From Grimontia sedimenti (lineage in GTDB: Bacteria; Pseudomonadota; Gammaproteobacteria; Enterobacterales; Vibrionaceae), in contig NZ_JAALDL010000001.1 in the NCBI RefSeq assembly GCF_011045095.1, forward strand, positions 558,562-622,561: a stretch of 64,000 nt of DNA. The letters are read 5' to 3'. Under the pieces are notes generated by a model. The model saw only the letters and a list, made by a program, of their open reading frames with translations, made no database searches and was not told the DNA's origin. Positions within the stretch are counted from its first letter, which is position 1, and each line of letters starts with the position of its first letter. Made by a program: the position numbers and the translations under genes. This document shows positions 53,929 to 62,600 of this stretch, piece after piece.

Positions 53929-54613
53929 ATGGCCCTTTACTAGAGCGACCTGTCGCTGCCAAAAATCGGCATATTTTTACCTTTCCGGGAGATACAGTAA
54001 CAATGGGAGTCAATTGAGCCCTTAAATTTCCAGTGTCAGTACCCGCAAGCAGATATTTGACACTATCTCGCTTTTGCTGAGGAGATAGTTCTTGCCAACT
54101 CCCGAAACCTATTTCTACGTGCGCCATATATGTCTCGTTAACGTAACGACCATATTTGTTGGTTAAGCTGAGCCAAACAGAAAATGGCTCATCACGATAG
54201 TATGCAATCCTGGCTAAGGAAGCGGAGGTGGGAGTCCATAAAGGTCTACTATGAAAACTCCTTAATGCGTTGTCATGTGCAAGTTCAAGATACTGAGCTC
54301 TTTTTAAAGGTTGTAGAATGGACATCCAAATATAAGCAGACGCATTCAATGATGCATAGTGAGGATGGTCACCATGAAGCGTATCCAAGGTACTAATCAG
54401 ACTTTTCGCGTTATTAATATCTTCTGGCTGCACATGGTTTCCAACGGCGTAGTCTCCTTGCCAGCGAACAATAGAATGATTGAGCGCTTGTGACGCAATA
54501 TTGGCTGCACCAAATCGAGCAGCGGAGAAGGCTAACCAGACTGCAAGACAAAGGAAACATAACAACACTAACTTTTGAATGAGAGAATTAACCCGTATAT
54601 TTGGCCGATACAT
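53918..54613 (-). CDS. Membrane-anchored EPS protein (VpsP-like)
   Basis: The 231-residue protein has one N-terminal membrane segment (about 12-32) and a helical periplasmic region. That region includes Trp-Gln-Gly-Asp-Tyr-Ala-Val-Gly and a Ser-Arg-Pro-Leu-Trp-Thr-Pro-Thr block near 150. Position after the Wzc-type kinase and general shape resemble the VpsP proteins of Vibrio polysaccharide loci, whose role is unknown. It overlaps the Wzc stop by one base and the phosphatase start by 11 bp. Confidence 0.6.
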   Translation of the reverse strand: MYRPNIRVNSLIQKLVLLCFLCLAVWLAFSAARFGAANIASQALNHSIVRWQGDYAVGNHVQPEDINNAKSLISTLDTLHGDHPHYASLNASAYIWMSILQPLKRAQYLELAHDNALRSFHSRPLWTPTSASLARIAYYRDEPFSVWLSLTNKYGRYVNETYMAHVEIGFGSWQELSPQQKRDSVKYLLAGTDTGNLRAQLTPIVTVSPGKVKICRFLAATGRSSKGPCDD

Positions 54614-56820
54614 TAGGATTTTGCGCCATAGTAAGAACCGTACTCACCGTAATATGCAGAACTCTGACTTTGTTTCTTGGAAACGCGGTTAAGGACGATG
54701 CCATCGAGATTAATTTTATGGTGGATGAACTTGCCAATCGTTTTTTGAACTTGCTCGGTTCTTGTTTGGTTCGCTTTAACGACAATGATGGCCCCACCAC
54801 AGATATCCCCGACGACCAGAGAATCACTAAAAAGCAATGTAGGTGGAGTGTCTATAATAATCCGATCGTACTTTAGTGTGAGCTTATCAACGAGAACTTT
54901 GAAAGCTTGAGATGAAAGCACTTCAAGCGGATTTGGAGGAATCATTCCTGCTGGCAATACATCAACCTTTGAAACTTCATCATGGAAAATACAAGATTCT
55001 AAATCTTGGTTCATAAGCAAATGATGTGTAAGCCCCGACTGAGATTGTGGAGCGCCAAAACGTGTCATAAGTGATGGCTTGCGTAAGTCAGCGTCAATGA
55101 TGAGCACTTTTTCCATTGTGGCTAGTGATGTAGCAATGTTGATAGCAGAAGTTGTCTTCCCCTCACTTGGCATAGACGATGCGATGGCAATCAATTTACG
55201 AGATTGATAAGCCTGATTGAGGAGAAGCGATGTTCTGATTTGACGGAAGGCTTCGGAGAAACCGGCATTACTGTCTTCAAAGAATACACTTGGAGAAATT
55301 CCATTCTTCTTAAATTTTCGTCCTTTAAGCATTGGCACCGTACCAAGTGGAGCTACTCCCAACCTTTCCTCTACATCCTCTGGTTTTTCGAATGTCTGTT
55401 TGAATGCTTCAATTAACAATGCGAAAGCTACTGAAACCATTAATCCCATAAGTGATGCTAGAACAATTATTAATTTTTTCTTTGGCTTTGATGGAGTGAG
55501 TGGTTGCAAAGCTTCGTCTGTAAATCTTGCGTTAACGGGGGTAAAGTCACTCGTAGCTGTTGTTTCTTTCTGACGAGTTAAAAATAGGTCGTATAAGTCA
55601 CGGTTAGTTTTAACCTCACGCTTTAGTACATCATAGCGAGCGCGCTTAACTGCTATTCCCTGAAACTCATCTTTTTTGTCTCTCATTTCCCTTCTTAGTG
55701 CAGATTCCAACTCCCTTGCACTTTGAAGTTCTTTCTCTATCCCATTTGCAAGTTGAGTGAGAAATTTATCCGAACGTTGTTTTATGGCGTTGTATTGTGC
55801 CATTGCATGAATCATTTTGTCATGTTTAGGCCCATAACGTTTTGACAGCTCGGTTATGCGTTCCTCTACAGAACTTTGAGATGCTAATATTCCTTTCACC
55901 TGCGGGTGATTGGCTATTTCAGTTACGGAAGCCAAGCTAGATATATCAGTGTCTTTATTTGAACGCAGAACAGCAAAGAGGGATTCTGCCGCAACCCTTC
56001 TGTCTCTCGCTTCGGAAAGGCGCAATGTTAAAGTTTCTAGTTCGGTGGTTGTGAGGTTGTCTATGCCGCTAGAGTCAATAAGTCCTTCTTGGGTTAGAAA
56101 CCTCGTCAAAGCACTCTCAGAATGTTCAAGCTGAAATTTTAGCTCTTTGGCTCTTTTAGTCAGCCAAGCTGATGCTTCCTGAGTGGCACTTATTCTGGCA
56201 TCCAAATTTTGCTCTATATAAGATTGTCCAACAGCGTTGGCTATTTTAGCTGCAAGCTTAGAGTCAAAGGACGTAAAACTTATTCTAACCAATTGAGTCT
56301 TACCAACAGCTGATACATTCAATTTGGACCTAAAGTTGTTTAGTACACGTTGACGTAAGATTTCATTTTGCTGTTCGATATCGATTACTTTGTTAGTTAC
56401 AAAGACCGCCTTGTATATTGGTAGTGACTGATAGATTTCCTTAATTTTATCTCTTAAAGTGGGCTTTGCATTTGGGTCGAGGCCATTAAACTCTGGAAGC
56501 TCATCAAGATGCAATTCCAAAATAACTCGCTCTGCTAATGCATTTGATTTCAATACTTCTAGTTGTGTTAAGAAGTACTCTTGCTTAGTACTATCAATTC
56601 CTACTACATCCTCAATAGAAACCGTATTTTTTTTCTGTGTTTCAATAAGTATGGTAGCTGTTGCTTGAAATTGAGGCTTAATAGAATAGACCAGTAATGT
56701 AGCTATTGCCGTAACTAATACAGTAAATATTATGATGCTCAACATGCTCTTTCTAATGATGGAGAAGAGCTTTTGAATGTCAATTTCATCTGATGTATCT
56801 TCAATTTTACTATGGTTCAC
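54613..56820 (-). CDS. Wzc-type polysaccharide co-polymerase and tyrosine autokinase
   Basis: The 735-residue protein has the Wzz domain with two membrane helices (about 30-50 and 440-460). Between them lies a long periplasmic coiled coil (to about 420) with the GNVR region near 400. The cytoplasmic BY-kinase domain has Walker A Ser-Met-Pro-Ser-Glu-Gly-Lys-Thr-Thr near 545. It also has Walker A' Leu-Ile-Ile-Asp-Ala-Asp-Leu-Arg-Lys-Pro, Walker B Ile-Ile-Ile-Asp-Thr-Pro-Pro, and a Tyr cluster at the C-terminus (Ala-Tyr-Tyr-Gly-Glu-Tyr-Gly-Ser-Tyr-Tyr-Gly). It controls polymer length and export with the Wza-type protein. Confidence 0.94.
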   Translation of the reverse strand: MNHSKIEDTSDEIDIQKLFSIIRKSMLSIIIFTVLVTAIATLLVYSIKPQFQATATILIETQKKNTVSIEDVVGIDSTKQEYFLTQLEVLKSNALAERVILELHLDELPEFNGLDPNAKPTLRDKIKEIYQSLPIYKAVFVTNKVIDIEQQNEILRQRVLNNFRSKLNVSAVGKTQLVRISFTSFDSKLAAKIANAVGQSYIEQNLDARISATQEASAWLTKRAKELKFQLEHSESALTRFLTQEGLIDSSGIDNLTTTELETLTLRLSEARDRRVAAESLFAVLRSNKDTDISSLASVTEIANHPQVKGILASQSSVEERITELSKRYGPKHDKMIHAMAQYNAIKQRSDKFLTQLANGIEKELQSARELESALRREMRDKKDEFQGIAVKRARYDVLKREVKTNRDLYDLFLTRQKETTATSDFTPVNARFTDEALQPLTPSKPKKKLIIVLASLMGLMVSVAFALLIEAFKQTFEKPEDVEERLGVAPLGTVPMLKGRKFKKNGISPSVFFEDSNAGFSEAFRQIRTSLLLNQAYQSRKLIAIASSMPSEGKTTSAINIATSLATMEKVLIIDADLRKPSLMTRFGAPQSQSGLTHHLLMNQDLESCIFHDEVSKVDVLPAGMIPPNPLEVLSSQAFKVLVDKLTLKYDRIIIDTPPTLLFSDSLVVGDICGGAIIVVKANQTRTEQVQKTIGKFIHHKINLDGIVLNRVSKKQSQSSAYYGEYGSYYGAKS

Positions 56821-56838
56821 AACTTTTCCTTAGATATA

Positions 56839-57389
56839 TCAGAAAAATGTTTGATCGATGACAATAATGTCACCTGGCAAAACAGATGCGTTGAGCTTGG
56901 CAATTTTTGTGGTCTTCTTGTTTTTTATACTCGATGTTACTTGAATGCTTCCTTTTGCCGCGCGGTCGGTAAAACCACCTGCTAAGGCTATTGCTTTTTC
57001 TACAGTTAGTCCTGGTTGATAATTATATCCACCTGGTTTTTTACCTCACCATTGACATAAATATGGCGGAATGATGTGACGTTAACTCGAACTTTGGGAT
57101 TAATAAGATAATCTCCTTTTAATCCTTTTTGTATTGACGTTTTTAGCTGATTAACGGACAGTCCGGAAGCGAATATTTGACCTAAATAGGGATAATCGAA
57201 TGATCCACTAGAGTCTAGTAATAACTCCATTGAAAGGTCATTCTCGCCATATACCTGTATCTTTATTGAATCTCCCGGCCCTAATACATAGTTACTGTCG
57301 CTGGTAGCAAAAGCCGAGTTCATGAATAATAGGGGTATTGCTAATGTTAAAATATAGAAGCTATTGAAACTAATTTTATATTTTTTCAT
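56839..57389 (-). pseudogene. Wza-type polysaccharide export protein, frameshifted
   Basis: The first frame (57389 down to 57006) gives a signal peptide and the polysaccharide-export signature Tyr-Val-Leu-Gly-Pro-Gly-Asp-Ser-Ile-Lys-Ile-Gln-Val-Tyr-Gly-Glu, then stops at 127 residues. Adding one T to the six-T run at 57037-57042 restores Lys-Lys-Pro-Gly-Gly-Tyr-Asn-Tyr and continues to a stop at 56839, for a complete SLBB-containing protein of about 183 residues. The missing base is in a homopolymer, so it may be a sequencing error. It forms the outer-membrane or periplasmic channel part, without an obvious lipobox. It lies 13 bp after the barrel gene and 18 bp before wzc. Confidence 0.8.
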
Positions 57390-57402
57390 TTCTTAACGTC
57401 TC

Positions 57403-58650
57403 TTATAACGACATCGTTACCGCTGTGTAAGCGACTAATTGGTCATAAGCTATGTTTTCTTCTGAGGATGACTTATCTGTCACGTCCACTCCAAATGAAA
57501 TACTGAGCCATCGCCGAATATCATAATTTGCTGATACGCCATAAGTGATAGTGTCATCAGTTCGTGAATCACTATTGAATTTTTCATTGTTACTTGTTAA
57601 TGAAAATCGAGTATTCAGTCGCTCTAACCAATGATGTTGCCAAAATATTCCGTATTTTATGGTATCGTTGTAGCCGGAAATAGCACTTGGGTCTTCAGCT
57701 ATACGGCTAGAGTCAAATCCAATAGTCGCGTGCTCCGACGGGTTCCACGTGAGACCTATGTTCCAGCTGAAACTAGAAAAGTCGTTTGACTGATTTGAAA
57801 ACTTTTTATCTTGGTAGCCAAATTTTGCAAAACCAGAGGTTTTCCCAGTTAGGTCCCAGTTCGCACCCAAGTAATACAAATTGAGGCGGTTGTTTTGGTT
57901 TTTACTAAATGTATAGTCAGTTTTCTTTGAGCGAACCTCAAGAAACGAATTTAGTGCTGAGTGTGCTTTGATAGTTAGAGCTCCTGTTAGCTCAACAGCA
58001 TCAAAGTCTTTAAATCTAGTTGACCTTGCCTGATTCGGGCCGTTTAGGACTCTATAATTCTGGTATACTACTTCTTCAAATCCAGCACCAAATGAAAGTT
58101 TTCCTTTTGCTTCTTCGGCTCCATAACTATAGATGCCATCAAAGGTCACTCGATCTAGTTCAATCGGTTGAATCAGCAGGTTACCTGCACCTTCACTGAT
58201 GCCATCACCTCTGGATTCATGTTCTCTTTTAAAGCTCGCCTCTATGTCTAACGCTTGCTTTGCGCCCAAATTTAAATTTGCCCCAACATTGGCGAAATAG
58301 TCGAAATAGTCATCTTCTCTGCTACTTGTATACCGGCCGTATCCAGCACCTATTGAAGAGTAAATCTCATGATTTCTGACTTCTCCAATTAAAGCTATGG
58401 AAGGTTCGACTGTATACAGAAATGAAGATATTGAATCGCTTTCTTTGCCTTGGCTTGTGATGTTGTCGTCATGGCTTATACCCAGTATTAGAGTCGGTGT
58501 TGCGGCTATACCATTATCAAAAACAATTGGTGCGGGCTCGACACTAGCTACTGAATATAATGGAAATGAAGCGCTTCCTAGAATACAAAACTTAATAAGT
58601 CTGTGTGTATTCAGTCCATTTCTTTGCAGTAGTTGTTGAACTAATTTCAC
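57403..58650 (-). CDS. Outer-membrane beta-barrel protein of the EPS operon
   Basis: This 415-residue precursor has an N-terminal segment that acts as signal (to about residue 36, Tyr-Ser-Val-Ala-Ser-Val). Many amphipathic strands follow (Gly-x-Gly-Tyr-Gly-Arg-Tyr, Phe-Ala-Lys-Phe-Gly-Tyr-Gln). The C-terminus Ala-Val-Thr-Met-Ser-Leu is typical of an outer-membrane barrel. It fits the family of putative beta-barrel proteins found at the head of exopolysaccharide operons. It is the first gene of the coupled operon and may form an export pore with the Wza-type protein. Confidence 0.8.
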   Translation of the reverse strand: MKLVQQLLQRNGLNTHRLIKFCILGSASFPLYSVASVEPAPIVFDNGIAATPTLILGISHDDNITSQGKESDSISSFLYTVEPSIALIGEVRNHEIYSSIGAGYGRYTSSREDDYFDYFANVGANLNLGAKQALDIEASFKREHESRGDGISEGAGNLLIQPIELDRVTFDGIYSYGAEEAKGKLSFGAGFEEVVYQNYRVLNGPNQARSTRFKDFDAVELTGALTIKAHSALNSFLEVRSKKTDYTFSKNQNNRLNLYYLGANWDLTGKTSGFAKFGYQDKKFSNQSNDFSSFSWNIGLTWNPSEHATIGFDSSRIAEDPSAISGYNDTIKYGIFWQHHWLERLNTRFSLTSNNEKFNSDSRTDDTITYGVSANYDIRRWLSISFGVDVTDKSSSEENIAYDQLVAYTAVTMSL

Positions 58651-59082
58651 TTGGTTTACCTTCTCGAAGATTCAAGTTTAAAATTTCTAATAGAGCTACG
58701 ACCAGATAGTTCTTATAATGGTTTAGTGGTCTAGATCGACAGAGCAATTTATAGCGGTGATTCATTTCCTGCATGAATGCTTGAGTGTTTGTGGAGGTGC
58801 TTTGCAATTGCATGTGTCAAGGTTGTTACAATTTCCTCTGAGAATGTTTCAGATCGCAATAATTTGTGAATAACTAACTTCTTAGACAGTAGTGGTTTTG
58901 ATGTTGCGAAGGATTTACTCTGCTTTCTCAATCCTTTTCAGCAATTAGTGACGATTAGTCAATGTTCGTGAGGGCTTTTAAGTCATTTTTTAGGTAGTGC
59001 TATCTGGGAAACGTGGAAAAATACAGAAAATAGTTCTAACTTCAACGAGGTTGTGGAAATTTTTGTTTGCTGCGAGCATAGG

Positions 59083-59160
59083 GAGTGGCTGAATACTTTG
59101 TAATCCCTCACTCACCGCCATATCCAAAACCCGAGCAGAAATGCTCGGGTTTTCTCGTTT
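59083..59160 (+). repeat. Shortened copy of tRNA-Ser with its terminator
   Basis: The segment begins with GAGTGGCTGAA, the D-arm of the tRNA at 50437. It skips the anticodon and variable arms and resumes with AATCCCTCACTCACCGCCA, the T-arm/acceptor end, with one mismatch. The following terminator hairpin (59126-59153) and flank copy those at 50530-50565 with few changes. It is either a tRNA pseudogene left from a tandem pair or one boundary of an inserted segment carrying the EPS genes. Confidence 0.85.
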
Positions 59161-59232
59161 TGGGGTTTTAAAAAGATAGAGTTTTCTCGCTCGAAAAGGT
59201 CCGGATTCACCTTTCAATACCCCAGACAGACA

Positions 59233-59254
59233 AAACCCGGCTTATGCCGGGTTT
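59233..59254 (-). terminator. Hairpin terminator after the 37-residue ORF
   Basis: A 9-bp stem AAACCCGGC/GCCGGGTTT with a TTAT loop is followed on the minus strand by TTTT. It lies about 55 bp after the small ORF stop. Confidence 0.6.
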
Positions 59255-59306
59255 CTCGAATATCGTCCTGTAGGAGGCTAGCACTCCATTTGCTACTTAT
59301 TGTGCC

Positions 59307-59420
59307 TTATAGCACACCGCCCCAGTACATTGCATTCATCAGCGTGAAAGCTGTCGTTACACCCATCAGGATGAACAGTGGTACATAGTTTGAAATTTTA
59401 GCGGCGATCTTGTTTGACAC
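59307..59420 (-). CDS. Small single-helix membrane protein (37 residues)
   Basis: A GTG start with GAGGT seven bases upstream opens a 37-codon frame. It has a polar start (Ser-Asn-Lys-Ile-Ala-Ala-Lys-Ile-Ser-Asn), one membrane helix (Tyr-Val-Pro-Leu-Phe-Ile-Leu-Met-Gly-Val-Thr-Thr-Ala-Phe) and the ending Tyr-Trp-Gly-Gly-Val-Leu. A terminator follows. This order (ribosome site, coherent membrane peptide, terminator) makes a real small gene likely. I do not recognise its function. Confidence 0.55.
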   Translation of the reverse strand: MSNKIAAKISNYVPLFILMGVTTAFTLMNAMYWGGVL

Positions 59421-59584
59421 AGTAGGTACCTCGTGATGATTTGTTGCGCAAATTATGCACAATATTGTGACTTGTATCAATATTAAATGAATGGTGTTTT
59501 ATATTTTATTTGCGAGGTGTGGTGGTAGGTAAGTCTGCGTAAAGTTACGTGAGTGTTAAGGAATGGCCATTTATTCTCAGCATG

Positions 59585-59615
59585 AAAAAGCCAGCGGATT
59601 AATCGCTGGCTTTTC
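59585..59615 (-). terminator. Terminator of the RTX adhesin gene
   Basis: An 11-bp stem AAAAGCCAGCG/CGCTGGCTTTT (59586-59596 against 59604-59614) with a 7-base loop ends in a T-run on the minus strand, about 20 bp after the adhesin stop codon. Confidence 0.85.
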
Positions 59616-59632
59616 AATAGATTATGGAAAGA

Positions 59633-62600
59633 TCAATCGATGATGATTTTCGATTGTGTGATCATTGCATCGATGACAGCGGAACTCATTTGATCGTTGC
59701 TCAGACCCGTCGAATCGACACCATAGGCCGAAGCTAAGTCAGTAACAGAGATATTATCTAGGGTGATCGTCTGGTCAGTGTCTGCACCTGTCGAAGCGAT
59801 GTTGATAACCGCTTCTCCATTCGCGTCATCAAAGACAGAAAGATAATCCCCAATGTTGGTTTCGCTTTCTCCTTGCAGAAGATCAGCAAGATCTAAACGG
59901 TCCAATGCTGTATCAAAGTCTGCAATGAGATCTTGGGCGGGTGAACTGCTGGTTCCTTGATCGCCAGACATATAAGCGAATGTGTCATTGCCTGCTCCAC
60001 CAAACAGAATGTCGTCTCCTTTACCGCCGATGAGAATGTCATCGCCGATGCCTCCATCCAGCGCATCTTTACCAGCAGCGCCATTAAGAGTGTCGTTGCC
60101 GGCAAGTCCAAGCATGATGTCATCATCCCCAAGCCCTGACAGAAGATCATCTCCATCAGTGCCGAACGCTGAAGTTTGGCTAAGATCGACCAAATCACTC
60201 AGTCCTTCGGTGGCGCTGGTGGCGTAGAAAGACGATATGTTGGTGCCTGATTCACCGATGACAATGTGGATGTCCGATGTCGTGCCATCATTGGCAGTGA
60301 ATGTGATAGTGTCTTGAAGCGTTTCTCCCTCTGGGATATCTGTCAGACGGGTTGGATCCAGGGTATATGTCCAAGTGCCATTGACCAGTTGCGCCGAGCC
60401 ATACTGACCTTGTTCTGTCGTGTCTGGGAATATCCCCGTGGTTGCGCCGTTGGAATCTGCGAGAAGCAGTGTGCCGGAAGCTGATGGTGCTGTTCTAGGT
60501 TCAGCAGTGTCGCTGATCGCGTCTCCTAATGTCACAGTGGCAACGTCACTCTCATTGCCTAACGAATTGATTGCTGTATAGGTAAATGACGTATCTGTGG
60601 TATCCACTGCAGTAGTCGAAACGCTGGTAACAGTGAGGTTACTGTTGACGGATGCAGAGATATACATCCGTAATTCATCATAACCATTGGCATCACTCAC
60701 ATTAATTGTTGCGTTACCGGTTAAGCCTGACGCCTCCCAGACGTTTTCAAAAGTAAATTCGTTGACGACTTGGCCGTCTTTCAAGGCAATGAAATTGACG
60801 GTGGCGTTTGCTGGGCGGGTATTCGAGAAATTACCATATGCACTGGCAACGGATATATCTGTGCTTGTGACATCAAGACCTCCCGTAAAATTGAAGATCA
60901 TGACTTCGCTGTTGGAAGAGTCAAGCTCCCTGTCTGTACCTATACCAATACCAGTTTCACCATTTGTAAATTCCCATATAACCGGAGCATCTGTAATGGT
61001 GCTAGCCAGGTCAGGCTTGGTTCCAGTAAAGGTACCTCCTGACACCGTCATACCGTCAGTCACAATCGTGGTTTGAGTGGAGCTCGTAATATCAGAGGCA
61101 GAAAACGTTTTAGAGACTTTATCTGGTTCGAAGACGAAATTGGTATTGTCCGGTAATGTGTCTCCGACAGAAACAGCGACTGAGTTTCCATTGGTATCAA
61201 GATAGTAAAGCGTACCATTGTCTGGCAGAGAAGTGATGTTGATGGAGGTAGTGAGGGAATCTCCATCGTTTGCGTCATCCACTATATCGGATGTGTAATC
61301 CGCCAGAGAGAATGAAACGGTGCCGTCAGATGGATCTTCCTCAAAACCCGGTGATGCAGCATCAGGCGACAAATTAACGATAACACTGTCAGTATTGGTT
61401 CCATGAACAAACTGTTCAAACGGTTGGTGCCCGGTAACATCAATAACAATGTCTTGTGTCGTTCCATCCGTGGCGGTCAGTGTGATGATATCCTGAGCTA
61501 CTTCATCGTTGTCCAGACTGGATGCTTTGTCCTTATCAAGTGTATACGTCCAGTTGCCGTCAATAAGCTCCAATGTCCCATATTTGCCTTCCACCACAGC
61601 ATTCTCGAACGCTGGTTGATCATTGGTATCGATATCGGAGATCGCAATTGAGCCTGATACGGTAATTTCTTCCTGATTTCCAATATTCAGTTTTACCGTT
61701 GCCGTGTTTCCGTCAGCATCTACCAGATAATAAGAGCCATCTTGAGTCTGAACGATAACGGGAGGGGTTCGGTCACCGCTAATATCGGTGATTGTGAATT
61801 GCAGTACAAAGCTACCACTGCTGTCGATGGTGTAAAGGTCAACGCCACCGCTAGTACTTGGCATGACAAACACTGGTTCTCCATTGATATAGCTTGCTGA
61901 GGAGAAGTAATGGCCGGCTCCAGAAACAGTATCAGTGAGGGTTAAATTACCTGTGCTTCCTACCTCATAGATGGTTGCGACATCTGAAGACGTATTTGTG
62001 TAAATGGCATAGAGGCGCCCATCGCTGGTTTCATAAAAGTTCGCTGAGTTGCCGCTGCCTACATTCACTGATTCTGAATCAACAAATGTCAGCGTTCCAT
62101 CTGTCGCATTGACGCTGTAAATACGCACTTGGTCATTGGAAGAAGCGACCAGCCAAGTGTTGTAGTTATTGTCTGTATATATGTCGATTGAGGATACAAG
62201 ATCCCCACCAAAAACGGCGCGATTGAGGTTAGTAAAATCGCCGCTAATTGGATCATAAGTTAATGTGGAGATGTTATCTGTCCCAGGGCGAGTGACAAAT
62301 ACATACTCTGTGCCATCTTCACCTTCGAATACCACGTTTTCTCGGATATAGCTCAGCCCATCAGTGGCGGTGATATTACTCACGCCACCGTTTATCGACA
62401 GCGTTCCGTCTGTGGCAATCTCCCAAGCTGTCAGTGAATGGCTATTTTGGGAAGTAACAAACAGTGTTGGGCTTCCATCAATATCCGATATGTTGGATTG
62501 AGTCAGCCCGTTCCCCAAAGACCCTGGATTGATCCCCAGCGCGACTAAGTCTGCTGTGATATCTCCACCGGAACTGGTGGTTACAGTATTGGTAGATTGA

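Larger units (their letters stand above)
58651..59306. other. Intergenic region upstream of the EPS operon
   Basis: About 650 bp, AT-rich. It should hold the EPS operon promoter (minus strand), although no strong sigma-70 or RpoN site was pinned down. A 60-codon basic open frame at 58749-58931 (minus) has no recognised similarity and is not called. The right part contains the shortened tRNA-Ser copy (59083-59160) and a hairpin at 59233-59254. Confidence 0.6.

Noticed and set aside
58749-58931. 60-codon basic open frame upstream of the EPS operon
   Set aside because: No recognised similarity or domain, and it lies in the likely promoter region of the EPS operon; not enough to call a gene.
50525-59160. 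Classical integrase-bearing genomic island or prophage at tRNA-Ser
   Set aside because: No integrase, excisionase, transposase or phage gene is present between the tRNA and its partial copy, so only the repeat itself is claimed.
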